Shown: positions 21,308 through 33,098 of the stretch, in pieces
How positions within the stretch are numbered: position 1 is the first letter of the stretch
Layout: the number at the start of each line of letters is the position of its first letter
Assembly: GCF_036898095.1 (NCBI RefSeq)
Contig: NC_090746.1
Location: 56,529,899-56,593,898, forward strand
DNA: 64,000 nucleotides
Direction of reading: 5' to 3'
Source of the DNA: Palaemon carinicauda
Lineage: Eukaryota > Arthropoda > Malacostraca > Decapoda > Palaemonidae
Notes under the pieces: model-generated
Database searches by the model: none
What the model was told of the DNA's origin: nothing
What the model saw: the letters and a program-made list of their open reading frames with translations, nothing else
Position numbers and translations under genes: made by a program

Positions 21308-22380
21308 TTAAGGAGCCTGACGTTTTAAACCAGCTGTTGTACAGCCACCAGTGCCGATAGAGAACGTATCGAGCCTACTGTGGGTCACGTCTTGCAGGTA
21401 GTGGGCTGTGAAGGTCGTCTGACGCTTCCACACCCCTGCTTGTAGAACCTGCGTCACTGAGAAGTTCTTTTTGAAGGCCAGGGACGTAGCTACGCCCGAC
21501 ATCATGTGCTCTAGGGTGACGTGACGGAGGAGGGTCAGGATTCAGGGACAGATGGATTACTCTATGAATCCATGCTGAGATATTATTCTTAGTAACCCTC
21601 CTCTTTGTACTCCCAGTGCTCACAAACAATGCCTGCACTTGGGGACGAACTGCAGCCGTTCTTTTAAGATATAGCCTCAGACTCCTTACTGGGCACAGTA
21701 TGAGATGGTCTGGGTCATCTGTTACAGAACGAAGACTCGAAATCTGGAAAGAGTCAAACCTAGGGTCCGGCACTCCCAGATTCTGAGTCTTAGCAACAAA
21801 CTCAGGGACGAATCTGAACGTTACCTCCCCCCATCCCCTTGAATGGGCGATGTCATACGAGAGACCATGAAGTTCACTGACTTGCTTGGCCGAGGTCAAA
21901 GCTAGTAGGAACACTGTCTTCCAAGTCAGGTGGCGATCTGAAGCCTGGCGTAATGGTTCATAGGGAGGTCTCTTAAGAGACCTGAGAACTCGAACGACGT
22001 TCCATGGAGAAGGTCTCACTTCCGACTGAGGGCAGGTAAGTTCATAACTTCGTATGAGTAGGGAAAGTTCCAGCGAAGAAGAAATGTCCACTCCTTTGAG
22101 CCTGAAGGCTAGACTTGAGGCCGAGCGATAGCCTTTCACTGCCGAGACTGAAAGGCGCATTTCTTCTCGCAAATACACGAAGAACTCCGCTATTGCTGGA
22201 ATAGTGGCATCGAGTGGAGAGATACCCCTTCCATGACACCAACCACAGAAAACTCGCCACTTTGCCTGGTAGACCCCTGCGGATGACCTTCGCAGGTGTC
22301 CAGACATCCTGTTCGCAACCTATTGCGAAAATCCTCTCTCTGCGAGATGTTGGATAGTCTCCAGCCGTGAAGTTGAAGCG
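21308..22380 (-). pseudogene. tyrosine recombinase of element C
   Basis: This is a C-type DIRS recombinase. The N-terminal segment reads LETIQHLAERGFSQ, then a TAG near 22,310 that is CAG in the second copy. VANRMSGHLRRSS, LSVSAVKGYRSASSL and LTSAKQVSELHGLS follow. The last holds Gln where D, E and F have the first catalytic Arg (SAKRVGEL, TAKRVSEI). A frameshift near 21,500 splits RAHDVG from the VATSLAFKKNFS segment. The Tyr stands in FTAHYLQDVTH. With a missing Arg and two breaks the enzyme should be dead. Confidence 0.85.
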
Positions 22381-23160
22381 AAGCTACGGCCTTGTGAAAG
22401 ATGTTGGCGTCTGGTTGTTTGAGTAGCTCGTGTCGTGGAGGGAGTTCTCTCGGGAGTTCCGTTAGGAGTTGCAGAAGGTCTGGAAACCATTCCGCGTGAT
22501 GCCATAGCGGAGATATAAGGGTCATTGAGAGATTGACCGATATTCTGGTCTTGTTGAGTACCCTCCTCATCAGATAGAACGGGGGAAAGGCGTATACGTC
22601 GATGTTGTCCCACCGTTGATGGAAGCCATCTTGCCAGAGTGCCTTGGGATCCGGGACTGGGGAGCAGTACAGCGGGAGCTTGAAGTTCAGCGCTGTAGCG
22701 AAGAGATCCACAGTCGGGGAACCCCACAAAGTCAGGACTTTGTTGGCTACTAGATGATCCAAAGACCACTCGGTACTCACTATCTGAGACGCTCTGCTCA
22801 GACTGTCGGCGAGCACATTCCTCTTGCCTGGAATGAAGCGAGCCGATAGTGGAATCGAGTAGATTTCGGTCCACCTCAGTATCTCTACTGCGAGATGGGA
22901 TAGCTCTCTGAAAAGGCATCCATGCTTGTTGATGTAAGCCACTACTGTGGTGTTGTCGCTCATCACCACCACAGAGTGACCCGCCAGGTATTGTTGGAAC
23001 TGTTGAAGGGCCAGGAATACGGCCTTCATTTCTAGCAGATTTATATGGAGGCACTTTTCTGATTCTGACCACAGGCCTAAGGTCCTGTGGTGCAGAACGT
23101 GAGCCCCCACACTTTCTTTGAGGCGTCCGAAAACAGCATCAAATCCGGGGGGAGGACGAG
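22320..23160 (-). pseudogene. RNase H domain of element C
   Basis: This is RNase H plus extension. The first motif, LMLFSDASKKVWG, is in the RT frame. An extra G in the run near 23,105 then shifts the frame to AHVLHHRTLGLWSESEK. HINLLEMKAVFLAL (Glu), VVVMSDNTTVVAYINKHG (Asp), VLADSLSRASQI (Asp) and VDLFATALNFKLPLYCSPVP follow. The frame runs on into LQLHGWRLSNI and overlaps the YR start. Confidence 0.8.
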
Positions 23161-24249
23161 AAGATCCACTCCCCTTAGTAAGTTCTCGTCTGTCACCCAC
23201 CACTGAAGATCCGTCCGTTCCGCAGGACCCATAGGGATCATGACGTCCGGGGAAGCGTGAGCTTGATTCCACCGGGACTTGAATCGGCATTGCAGAGATC
23301 TCATTCTGAGGCGACCGTTGGGAACTAGACGGGCCAAGGATGAGAGGTGACCGAGGAGACGTAACCACGATTGGGCTGGGAGATCTTCTCGTCTGAGGAA
23401 AGGACTCGCGACCCTCCTCAGCCTTGCTATCCTGTCGTCTGATGGAAAGGCTTTGTGGAGATTGGTGTCTATGATCATGCCTAGATATACCAGTCTTTGA
23501 GTAGGAAGCAGAGCAGACTTCTCGAGATTTACCATGATCCCCAGATCTTGGCAAAGTCCCAGAAGTTTGTGTCGGTTTCGAAGAAGGGCTGACTCCGAGT
23601 CTGCTAGGATCAGCCAGTCATCCAGATAACGGAGGAAACGGATGCCGATCCTGTGTGCCCACGTCGATATTAGGGTGAACACTCTGTTGAAAACCTGAGG
23701 TGCTGTGGAGAGACTGAACCACAACACCTTGAACTGGTAGGTCTTGCTGTCTAGACTGAATCTTAAGTACTTCCTTGAAGACGGATGGACTGGGATCTGG
23801 AAGTACGCGTCTTTCAGGTCCAGTGTACACATGAAGTCTTGCGGTCTCACTGCAAGTCTGACCGTGTCTGTCGTCTCCATGCTGAATGGGGTCTGCTTGA
23901 CAAACCTGTTCAGAGCTGAGAGGTCGATGACTGGTCTCCAGCCTTAAGACGCCTTCTTTACAAGAAAGAGTCGACTGAAGAAGCCTAGGGACCCGTCGAC
24001 GACCTCTTGGAGAGCGCCCTTCTTCAACATGGTCTCGACTTCTGCCCGAAGGGGGCTAAATGACACTGGATTCGGTGTCAGGGGAGGTAGAGATGTTGTG
24101 AACGGGACGCGACATCCTTGACTGATTACGGAAATCGTCCAGGAATTGGCCCCGAGTTGCTGCCACCTGTTTGCGCAACTTTGTAGGCATCCCCCCACTG
24201 GTGGACATGCAGGGGGACTGCCAATCCTAGCGTTTGCGACGTCGGCCAC
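23077..24249 (-). pseudogene. reverse transcriptase of element C
   Basis: This is a C-type DIRS RT. It opens inside the gag tail with PPACPPVGGCLQ, then ISVISQGCRVPFTT and FFSRLFLVKKAS, and meets a TAA at 23,944-23,946 (a Glu in D). After it come RPVIDLSALNRFV, TLDLKDAYFQIPVH (first Asp), LSTAPQVFNRVF, RYLDDWLILADS (catalytic DD) and MVNLEKSALLPTQRLVYLGM. The same stop is present in the second copy, so it is not a sequencing error. The catalytic residues are intact. Confidence 0.88.
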
Positions 24250-25681
24250 TCCCTCTAGGATTTTTTCCTCCCCTGGAGATCTTTTTGTCTTTCTTGTCCT
24301 TGACAGGAAAGGGCTTCGACACCGTTGTCTTTGCTGCAGCTGCCAGTTTCGTGGTCTTGGTAGGACGTGGTTGCTGGGTTGCTAGAGGTTTATAGGGCTT
24401 TGATGTTAAAGCCCTATGTAGGAGAGAGTCCTGGTTGGACTTCCTCCATCTCTCAGCCGCCTGCTCCACGTCCTTAGGTTCAAACAAATTCTTCCCCAAG
24501 ATGGAAGAATGTCTGAGCCTGCTGATCTCAGTGCTGGGGACCTTCTGGTGGAATCTCTCAGACACCGCATCTTGACGCTTCAAGATGGTATTAGCCCACA
24601 AGTTCGAGACTTGGTGGGCTAGAAACTCGATGGTCCGAGTGCCTGAAAGTAGAAAGGTCTCCATGGCCTTCCTGGTACTCTCTTTGGACAAGTCCTCAGA
24701 TCGTAACAGGATGCCCAGAGACCCTAGCCAGATGTCCAGCCACGAAGTTGCTTGCATGGCACACTTCGCCACCTTCTCCTGGCTAAGGATCTCCGTAGCC
24801 GAGAACGACACTTGCCGGTTGGAGAGTCTCTCTAGAGGAACTCCCCTGGTAAGCTCTTCCAAAGAGTGGTGCAAGGGAAGAGCCAAACAAGTCTCCTCCA
24901 TGATGTCAAAGTACCTCCTCTGATGGACACGAGGAGGCGGGAGGAGTTTGTTACCGGTGCTGGATCGGCTGGAGGAGGCAAGCTCGGAGAGCTGGCCCTC
25001 GACCTTATCTCTGGCACTCTTAACTACTTGGGACCAGGGCAAAGCCGCGCTGGCCTTAGAGGGTTTTTGAGTACCACAGACTCGGTCCAAGACCCTGTCT
25101 TTGCCCTCACGAGGGGGAATCTCTGGATCCGCGAACCCATTGAGATTCCTCATCAGGGTCAGGACCTGCCAGAACGCATGCTCTGACTCCTGTAGCTCTC
25201 CTCCTGAAGGGCTGGCAGCGAAGTCTCCTGTCCCCAAAGGCTCTTCTTGGAGGGACTCGTGGACATTCTCCGAGGGCTTGGCTGGCTCTGGTCTAATCCT
25301 TGAGGACGACTTCGGTAAAGTCTTGGAGTCCTTTGACTCCCTCCTGGGAGGGATGCAGGACTCCAACAGTGATGGTGGGAGGCTCTTCTCCACCCCTACC
25401 CGAGAAGACTTTTCTGCGCAAGGTGGGGTTTCCCTAATTGGTGCAATGGGGGAACGCCTCACCTCACGTGACTCCCCTGAGGACGGGAAATCTTCGTCCG
25501 AAGGGGAGGGAGAGAAAGTCTGGGGGGGGGGGGAGGAGGCCTTCCTCAAAGACTTCCGAGGAGTCAGCTTCGCTCTTGGAGAAGTCACCACGTCAGCTAC
25601 TCCTCTCTTCCTCTTCAGGGGAATCAAAGCTGCCACTGATTTGTGGCCCAGCTCAGAGAGAACAGGCTTAAAAGCCTGCAT
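24227..25681 (-). CDS. gag of element C, middle and C-terminal part (open)
   Basis: This is an open frame of 484 residues, unlike A/B gag. It has a Ser/Pro/Lys-rich N-terminal part with two charged stretches and a central conserved region (DIMEETCLALPLHHSLEELT, EKVAKCAMQATSWLDIWLGS). An aromatic/basic region (TRKAMETFLLSGTRTIEFLA, SILGKNLFEPKDVEQ) and a Lys/Arg-rich tail complete it. It overlaps RT by about 20 bases. A Cys-rich N-terminal part is encoded further upstream and is seen only in the second copy (43,649-44,956). A homopolymer G run and a GC-rich minisatellite separate the two. Confidence 0.7.
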   Translation of the reverse strand: MQAFKPVLSELGHKSVAALIPLKRKRGVADVVTSPRAKLTPRKSLRKASSPPPQTFSPSPSDEDFPSSGESREVRRSPIAPIRETPPCAEKSSRVGVEKSLPPSLLESCIPPRRESKDSKTLPKSSSRIRPEPAKPSENVHESLQEEPLGTGDFAASPSGGELQESEHAFWQVLTLMRNLNGFADPEIPPREGKDRVLDRVCGTQKPSKASAALPWSQVVKSARDKVEGQLSELASSSRSSTGNKLLPPPRVHQRRYFDIMEETCLALPLHHSLEELTRGVPLERLSNRQVSFSATEILSQEKVAKCAMQATSWLDIWLGSLGILLRSEDLSKESTRKAMETFLLSGTRTIEFLAHQVSNLWANTILKRQDAVSERFHQKVPSTEISRLRHSSILGKNLFEPKDVEQAAERWRKSNQDSLLHRALTSKPYKPLATQQPRPTKTTKLAAAAKTTVSKPFPVKDKKDKKISRGGKNPRGSGRRRKR

Positions 25682-25841
25682 GACCGCTCTGACAAGGGAC
25701 CCAAACCAGGGCTACCGACTGACAGCTGTGCTGTCAGATACTCCCTCTGGAGGGAAGGGGATCGTTCGATCCCTAGGAGGAGTTACCAAAAGTAGGGTCT
25801 GCCTATCCGGAGTTCTCCCTCCCTCCGGCGAGCACGCTATT

Positions 25842-26547
25842 CTACGCTTGCGGGGGGGGGACCGCGATGACGATGACCTGGCCGCGCGGCGTCCTGCAGC
25901 CTCGCACGTGGGATCGCGCCAGGGATCGTGCTGGGTGTCGCGTTGGCGCTCGCGCCGGGGATCGTGCTGGGTGTCGCGTTGGCGCTCGCGTGATGGAATT
26001 TTGCCTGGATCGCGCACGGGCGCGATAGGTCGATGGCGAGGGCGCACGGGTGAGCGATAGAGAGGGCGCGCGGGTGAGCGATAGCGAGGGCGCGCGGGTG
26101 AGCGATAGCGAGGGCGCCCGGGCGAGCGATGGCGCGCGGGCGAGCGATGGCGTGCAGGCGAGGGCGTGCGGGCGATCGATGGCGCGCAGGGGCGCGTTTC
26201 GGTGATTGCAGAGGGCGCGCAGCAGGCTGAATGAGCGCTCGCGCACGCGAAGGCGGTTATTCGCGCGCGCGCGGGCATGCAGGATCCCGAAGAGCCCGTG
26301 AGGGCGATATCGTTGGGCGCACGCGCGCAGGAGATATATCCCTTGCGCGCGAGCGCGCATGAGGGCGCACATCAGGAAGAATAGGTGGGCGCACAGGGCG
26401 CGTGTCAGAGACTGCGCGCGATGGCGCGCAGGTGAAGGTTGGCGAGCAGGTGGGGTCCGAAGGCGCATCGGCGTTTGATGCGCATTGGAGAGCACTGGCG
26501 AGCTGGGGAAGAGGTTATCTTCTCCTTTGCGCCCAGATCAGAAGATC
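25842..26547 (-). repeat. GC-rich minisatellite inside gag of element C
   Basis: This is a run of imperfect units of roughly 24 bases built on GCGCG and GAGCGAT (for example GAGGGCGCGCGGGTGAGCGA). It is preceded by a G run at 25,852-25,860. On the minus strand it reads as repeats such as ARAPSLSLTRAPSLSLTRAP. The contig ends inside it, so this repeat is the likely cause of the assembly break. The second copy (42,858-43,740) has a different number of units. Confidence 0.8.
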
Positions 26548-27047
26548 NNNNNNNNNNNNNNNNNNNNNNNNNNNNNNNNNNNNNNNNNNNNNNNNNNNNN
26601 NNNNNNNNNNNNNNNNNNNNNNNNNNNNNNNNNNNNNNNNNNNNNNNNNNNNNNNNNNNNNNNNNNNNNNNNNNNNNNNNNNNNNNNNNNNNNNNNNNNN
26701 NNNNNNNNNNNNNNNNNNNNNNNNNNNNNNNNNNNNNNNNNNNNNNNNNNNNNNNNNNNNNNNNNNNNNNNNNNNNNNNNNNNNNNNNNNNNNNNNNNNN
26801 NNNNNNNNNNNNNNNNNNNNNNNNNNNNNNNNNNNNNNNNNNNNNNNNNNNNNNNNNNNNNNNNNNNNNNNNNNNNNNNNNNNNNNNNNNNNNNNNNNNN
26901 NNNNNNNNNNNNNNNNNNNNNNNNNNNNNNNNNNNNNNNNNNNNNNNNNNNNNNNNNNNNNNNNNNNNNNNNNNNNNNNNNNNNNNNNNNNNNNNNNNNN
27001 NNNNNNNNNNNNNNNNNNNNNNNNNNNNNNNNNNNNNNNNNNNNNNN
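26548..27047. other. assembly gap (500 N)
   Basis: There are exactly 500 unknown bases, a conventional placeholder rather than a measured length. The left flank ends in the GC-rich repeat of element C. The right flank starts in the RNase H region of element A at the base equivalent to 10,068. ORFs reported across it are artefacts. Confidence 0.97.
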
Positions 27048-27620
27048 TCCAATCTATGGACATTGCATCCATTGCTTCCGCTAGAGGATCCTCGTATGGG
27101 GCTACATACCGGGGTAGCTTCTTCTTGTCGCTCATTGCGAAGAGGTCTATTTGCAGTCCTGGGACTTTACGTAAGATGAAGGAGAATGATCTTGCGTCTA
27201 GGGACCATTCTGACTCTATCGGTTTGGTCCTGGATAGAGCGTCCACTGTCACATTGCGGAACCCTTGAAGGTGGACTGCTGACAAGTGCCATCTCTTCTT
27301 CTCCGCTAGGCGGAGGATGGCTAGTATCACTTGGTTTATGTGAGGCGATCTCGAACCCTGTCGGTTTAGGCATCTCACTATGACTTCGCTGTCTAGAACC
27401 AGATGGATGTGGATTGAGCAGCGGAGTTTCAGTTTCTTCAGGGAAAGAAAAACTGCCATAGCTTCTAGGAAATTGATGTGGAAGGTTTTGAAGAGGGGAG
27501 ATCAGGTTCCTTGGACTTTCCGATGATGAGAGTGACCTCCCCACCCTTCTTTCGAGGCATCCGTGTGAACGGTGACTGACGGTGGAGGCGGTTGTAAGGG
27601 AACCTTGTTCCTTAGGTTTT
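27048..27620 (-). pseudogene. RNase H of element A, second copy, partial
   Basis: It reads IDLFAMSDKKKLPRYVAP, VTVDALSRTKPI, LDSEVIVRCLNRQG and FLEAMAVFL, with the same TGA at 27,502-27,504 as in copy 1. The C-terminal end is lost in the gap. Confidence 0.8.
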
Positions 27621-28537
27621 TGGCCTCCGACCATGGCTTGAGTAGGGATCGCAGACGATTTGGTATCGGTCTTTGTAGATCTCTTCGAGCGTTTGATGCG
27701 TATTTTCTCCAAACTCCTGATGCATCTTTTAATTGTGCTCTCAATACTGGATCTGTCACTGAGGCAAATTGGAGGGACCCCAACACTTTCTCTTGTTGCC
27801 TTCTTGATATCCTTGTGGACCGAAGAAGGCTTTTGACAGATCCTGCTATCTCTTTCCTTTTCTTTGATGGAATGGAAAGGCAGTGTGACTGTAAGTTCCA
27901 GTGGACGCCCAGCCACTGAAACTTCTGAGCTGGAGACAGTCGAGATTTTTCCAAGTTTATTTTGAATCCCAAGTGTTCCAGGAACCAGATCACTTCCTTG
28001 GAGGCTTGCCTGCACTCTTCTTCGGATGCTGCCCACACCAGCCAGTCGTCCAGGTAGGCTACCACCTGGATTCCTTTTAGGCGTAGTTGATAAATGACTG
28101 CATTCACAAGCTTGGTGAATACCCTTGGAGCTATGTTCAGACCGTAGGGCATGGCTCTGAAAACGTACTGTCTTTTTTGTAGTTTGAATCCCAGGTAGGG
28201 GGAAACTTGAAGGCTGATTGTAACGTGCCAGTACGCATCCGTCATGTCTATGGAGACTGTGTATGCCCGTATGGGCAACAGGGTCCTGATGTGTTGAAGC
28301 GTCAGCATTTTGAACTTGTAGTTCACTATGAACTTGTTGAGTGGTGACAAGTCCAGAATTACTCTGAGCTTTTCCGAGTCCTTTTTCGGAACACAAAATA
28401 GCCTTCCTTGGAATCTGACAGACTTCGCCTTCCTTACAACTCTTTTGTTCAAGAGTTCCTGAACCTATTCTTCCAATATGGGGGTTGAGTGTTGGAAGAA
28501 TTGAGGGAAGGTCGGTAGAGTTGAGCTCCAACTCCAC
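27502..28537 (-). pseudogene. reverse transcriptase of element A, second copy
   Basis: This is the same RT as 10,522-11,557, with VSIDMTDAYWHVTI (Pro to Thr by one base), VVAYLDDWLVWA and LKPWSEAKNL (Val to Glu). The TAG upstream of the open part is shared (28,465-28,467), so that break is real and not a read error. Confidence 0.85.
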
Positions 28538-28538
28538 C

Positions 28539-30528
28539 CTACTGTAGTCCGTTCTTGATTAGGCTGTGGGCCCAGGGATCGAAGGTCCAACGATCCCGGA
28601 AGAAGAAGAGCCTCCCTCCTACCGGTAGCATCTCACTTTGAGTGCTGGGTGGAGGATTTACCTCCTTGGCCACGTCCACTCTTGTTGCCCCTACCTCTGA
28701 AGGGGCATCTGAAGGAACCTCAAGACTTCGGCCAAAAGGTCGTAGATTGCTTTTCAAACACTGGGGTGAACACTGGTGACTGAGTCGCCAGCATTTGGGG
28801 CACCAGTTGGAAGGTGGTGGGTGGTTGCGCCACCGTCTGGGACACCGTGGCCACGGGAAGCTGTTGCTGTTGCTTAGGCCGAGAGGGCACTTTAGGTCAT
28901 TTTGGTTTATTCTTCGGCTGGGGACCCTCATCAGCTGAAGATTTTCTTTTAGAGGACAAGCCCCATTTAGAGAGAAGGTTTCTATTCTCAGTAGCGGCTT
29001 TGTCCACGACCTCTTTGACCACTTCACTTGGGAAGAGGTCTTTTCCCCAGATGTTGGAAGCTATCAGCTTCCTTGGTTCGTGTCTCACAGCAGCCGAGGC
29101 GAACACGAACTCTCTGCAAGCCCTTCGGGCTTTAATAAAGTTGTACAGGTCTTTGGTGACTGTTGCCAAATGAGATTTGGCGAAGACCATGTACATGTCT
29201 GGGGTATCTGGGATGCTTGCCATTGTCTCCAGGCCTGTCTGCAGAGACAAGGAAGCAGCAAGACATTCTTTTGTCTCCTGTTCCCTATGCAGGAGAAAGT
29301 CTGACAGCTTTGGAAGGTCTTCGCCAAACTGTCGTCCAGCAATATCTGCCTCCAGCTTCCCAACTGTGAAGGTGTTGTGCACATCCTTCCAGTCCGCATC
29401 GTCTGATGGGAAGGCAAGGGAGAAGGGTCTACACTCTTCCAGTGTAGGGCATGGTTCCCCTGCCTCAACTGCCTTTAAGGCTGCCTTAAGCCCTTTGTCC
29501 ATAAAGGGGAAGGCACGTTTGGGGTCAGCAATGAAGGACGGGTGCTTCTTGCCGAGAGCCGGCACCTTAGAGCTAGTAAAGGCCCTCTCCTTTAAGGTGG
29601 TGGTATATAAGGCCTGAGCCTTAGAGAGTTCAAGGACAATAGTTTCCTTCGGCTCTGTCTCCTCTTTGGATGCAGGTTCCGTCTTAAGACGGACATAGCA
29701 ATCTGGGTAGGCCCCTTTGCTGGGCCAGAACTCGATTTCCTCCATTGGGACAGTGCCCAGTTTTTCTGAGAGGAAGATCTTCCCCCCCGACATAGGCATA
29801 TGCTCTGCGTACCTCCAGGGGTTAACGTCAGAGAAGGCGGGGAGATCCTTAACGTTTAGCTTCTTCGGGGCCAAACGTGTTGCAACTAGCTGATGCATTT
29901 CCGTCCGAAGAGAGGCCTCCTTCTCGGACGATTTCTTCTGAATGTCCTGCACCATGGACAACAACGAGTGCAACATACTCGTGATGGAATCTAGTTGGGA
30001 TGCAGTGGAAGAGGTCGAAGGCACCGGCTCAGTCACTGTGGCCGATGATACCGAAATCGTTTCGGCTTTCTCGACTTCTGTCTCAGGTGGAACGTCATCT
30101 GCCTGCTCCAGTTCCTCCACTAGGAGATTATTCTGTCTCCTCTGTGACAACTGACATGTTGTCCTCTAATTGGATGCTCTCCAAGGCATCTCAGGTTGAG
30201 CCTGGGGAATAACTGCATCCGAAGATGCCCTAGGGAAAAGACAAGCCCTCATCTTTTCATTAGGAAGGTATGGGCCAGAAGTGTTCTTCTGGAGGCCCCT
30301 AACCCATTTTCGCAGCATTTCCCTTGCTGCGTCCCTTGACTCAGTGGACTTTTGATCGTCAAAAGCCTCTCTTACCAGTTTTTCACAAACGGTACATACC
30401 TGTGGGTCCCAGTACTTGAGAGCCCCCTTGGTGATTGCGCAGCGAGCAGGGGCCCTGCACATATCATGGCCGTATTAGTTCTTATTACGGACCCTGCAAA
30501 AGCTGTTCCCGCACTCGGGATGCTCCTC
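28539..30528 (-). pseudogene. gag of element A, second copy
   Basis: This matches 11,559-13,548, including the TGA after QPKNKPK and the paired frameshifts near 30,130-30,190. Only a few bases of the C-terminal tail differ. Confidence 0.8.
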
Positions 30529-33098
30529 CTGTAAAGAAAGAAAAGCATAAGTATTCGGTGAAATTCTCAGATTTCAGCATACATAATATTAATAATATTA
30601 GCTTGGATAGCGTAAGCTAGAGATAGGAAAGACACCTACATGTGTTTCCTGTCCAGCCAATTGCTATGACCTCCTCCAATATTGAAAGTAGAATTCTTAG
30701 GAATTTTAGGGGAAGATGATATCCTTTGATATACAGTGTCTTCTTGACACAATCTTCCAGGTTCAATATTGGGGATTAAGGACAATAATGGATAATAACC
30801 ATTAATGGAAGAGAGAATCGCTCTCTTATATGTGATGGTCTCACAATAGGCTGCCCATGAAGCACCTTGTAGGTTGGAAAAACTTTTGGGCTACAGCAAT
30901 GACTGTTGGTGACAAGTTGCCAGTCCTGTCAGGCCTGCCGGCACATGCCGGGCCTGTCGGCGTCTGCCGGGCAAGCCGGCACATGCCGGCCTATTCTGGG
31001 CTATTGAAGGCAATTACTGTCCTCAGAATAATGGGTGGCAGGCCGCCAGCAATGGCTCTGCCGGCCGGCAGCCAAGGATCCTTCCATCAAGTAGGACCCG
31101 GCGGCAGATGACCAGGTATGGGTGGCCGGCTGCCGGCCGGCAACTCAGCAGCCGGCAGCCGGTCCCGGTATGTCTATTGTCTTTGGGTTGTCGATCAACG
31201 ACGCCCACAGTAAGCGGCGGCAGGGCAACTGCCGGCCGGCAGACAATTGACATGGCCCAGTAACGAAAGAAAGAGAGAAAGAGAGGATGGAGGAAGACAA
31301 GGGCTCAGCCTTGCCAGCCTGCATCCAGAATGAGGGTTCAAGTGGAAGGGGGAATTAATTTCGGGCTTCCACCCAACCATATCCCAGTCATAAGGGCTAT
31401 GGAAGGCAGTCCAAGGGAGGACTGAAGAACACTCTAAAGAATATGAGGGTACCTGCCGGCAGCCGGCTCGGTCGGCGGCAGGCAGGAAACCTCAGGCCAG
31501 TCCTACAATAACCCTTAGGGTCAATGTAGAACGATGGCCAGGAGGGTGTTGGTTCATTCAACACGAAAGAGATAGAGGGGAGGGGGTAGGTGTCCTACAG
31601 GTAAGGTAATGCCCGAAGGCACTACCTAACCTAAGGGATTCTGGTCTCATGGAGTAACCTCAGGTAGGAGAAATCATTTCCCCAGGTTGGGTTAGTCAAG
31701 TGAGAGAGCGTCCGTAGGATACAATCTCACAAGAGAACAGAATCTCGTGCCAGAGACCTTAGGCAGTGAAGAAGTCATTTCTTCTGTCTAAGATCTACCA
31801 GCACAGGACCGTCTGCTAGGCCAAGGAAGGGGGAATTGTCATACAAAAACCCCCATGTATGGTCTAGGGAGGTCTAGCCTCCTGTAAGAGCAGCTTAACC
31901 TGACATGGGAAATCATTTCGCCAAGACAGGAAGATGCCTAACACAGACTTATACTCTGATGTCCCGTTCTAAACTCCAAACCGACTCAGTGGTTAGGAGA
32001 AAGAAAACAGAACGTCTCAGTAAAACTTTGCCAGAACTCGGTTCACAGCAAAGAAAACTGAGAATAGCCTAGGCTAATCAGAGGGAAGGGGAATTACTCT
32101 TAAAATCTCCTAGGAGATAGTATCGACTTAAAAGGTATAGGAGGTGTCAGTCTCCCCTTAAAAGACAATACAAGAGCAATGGGGACATGTATGAAAGTAT
32201 ACTAAAGCCCCTAGGCTAGTAGCCTAGGAGCATTGAGAATCGTTCACCGAAACTCTCTGTATACTATCTTGGAGGAGGAAAGCATAATGCAGTAATATCA
32301 TAAATGTGTAAAATATTGCCTGTGCTTCAATAAAACTTTACCAGGAAGGTTATATCATGCATGAAGTGTGTAAGTGCCTAGGCTAGGAAGCCTAGCACTC
32401 GTGAGGCTCGAAATAAATAGCCAAATCCACGACAACAATGACTAATATAAGAATCTCTAGCTAAAATTCTAAATAGCTAAAGTTATTAAAGCGAATAATG
32501 CCGGGAAAGGGTCGTTCTGGCTAACTAAATGTACAGAAAGAACGACCGCATCCATGACGCCATCCGGCTGGCAACAGCTCTTATTACGTTAATTATGATC
32601 TCAATCGAAAGGCAAAACTGGCAAGAGCTTACATTTACACAAATCAAAGATATTACTTAACTTTCCAGAAGCTGATGAGGCTGGTGAAGACATCATAGCG
32701 ACCAAAAAACTCCAAAATAGCGAGAGATAACACGGGATAACACTGGTCAACGAAGCTACGAGAGAAAGAATGGCTCGGTGGAGCCTTGCGGTGGCGATTT
32801 GGCGCACTATTTACAGTACAGTAGGAGTGTCGCCTCTTTAACGACTCTCCTTATTCTTGCCTCTCTTTCCCCTCGAAGTGAAAGCGCTATTGGGGGTGTA
32901 GATAGCCATGAGACGTGTCAAGAATACGTCCACTGATATTACGCGATATCCCTTTTTAAAATTTTAAGGGATATTCGCTCCAGGAGTTAGAATTCTGGAT
33001 ACCTTTGGTAAATTCTCTGGGATATATCACTGTAGTCAAATATACCTAGGAAGCTACCTTTGAAGGAACTTCCATCACGACGACATGGCCTGAGCCCA
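30529..33098 (-). repeat. leader and 5' inverted repeat of element A, second copy
   Basis: This corresponds to 13,549-16,118: putative intron (30,529-30,635), GCCGGC clusters (about 30,930-31,480) and the 5' inverted repeat (32,770-33,098). It contains no gene. Confidence 0.75.

Larger units (their letters stand above)
20646..26547 (-). mobile_element. DIRS element C, first copy, cut by the assembly gap
   Basis: This is a C-type DIRS element with truncated 3' inverted repeat, ICR, YR, RNase H, RT and gag. The sequence ends at 26,547 in a GC-rich repeat, at the contig edge. The complete version, up to its 5' end, is at 37,626-45,234. The outer part of the 3' repeat is missing: the first bases (ATTAGTGCTAACCCC) are internal to the repeat when compared with the 5' repeat near 45,085-45,125. 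Confidence 0.85.
27048..33098 (-). mobile_element. element A, second assembly copy (3' part missing)
   Basis: This is the same element as 10,068-16,118. It contains RNase H, RT, gag, leader and 5' inverted repeat. The YR, ICR and 3' repeat are absent because the contig starts here. It is not an independent insertion: its right junction with element B is identical to the first copy. Confidence 0.88.

Noticed and set aside
25101..26060. 319-residue plus-strand ORF
   Set aside because: It is the antisense of C gag and the GC-rich minisatellite. Its composition is low-complexity, and it is disrupted in the second copy.
26402..27459. Long ORFs spanning the gap
   Set aside because: They run through 500 N and have no meaning.
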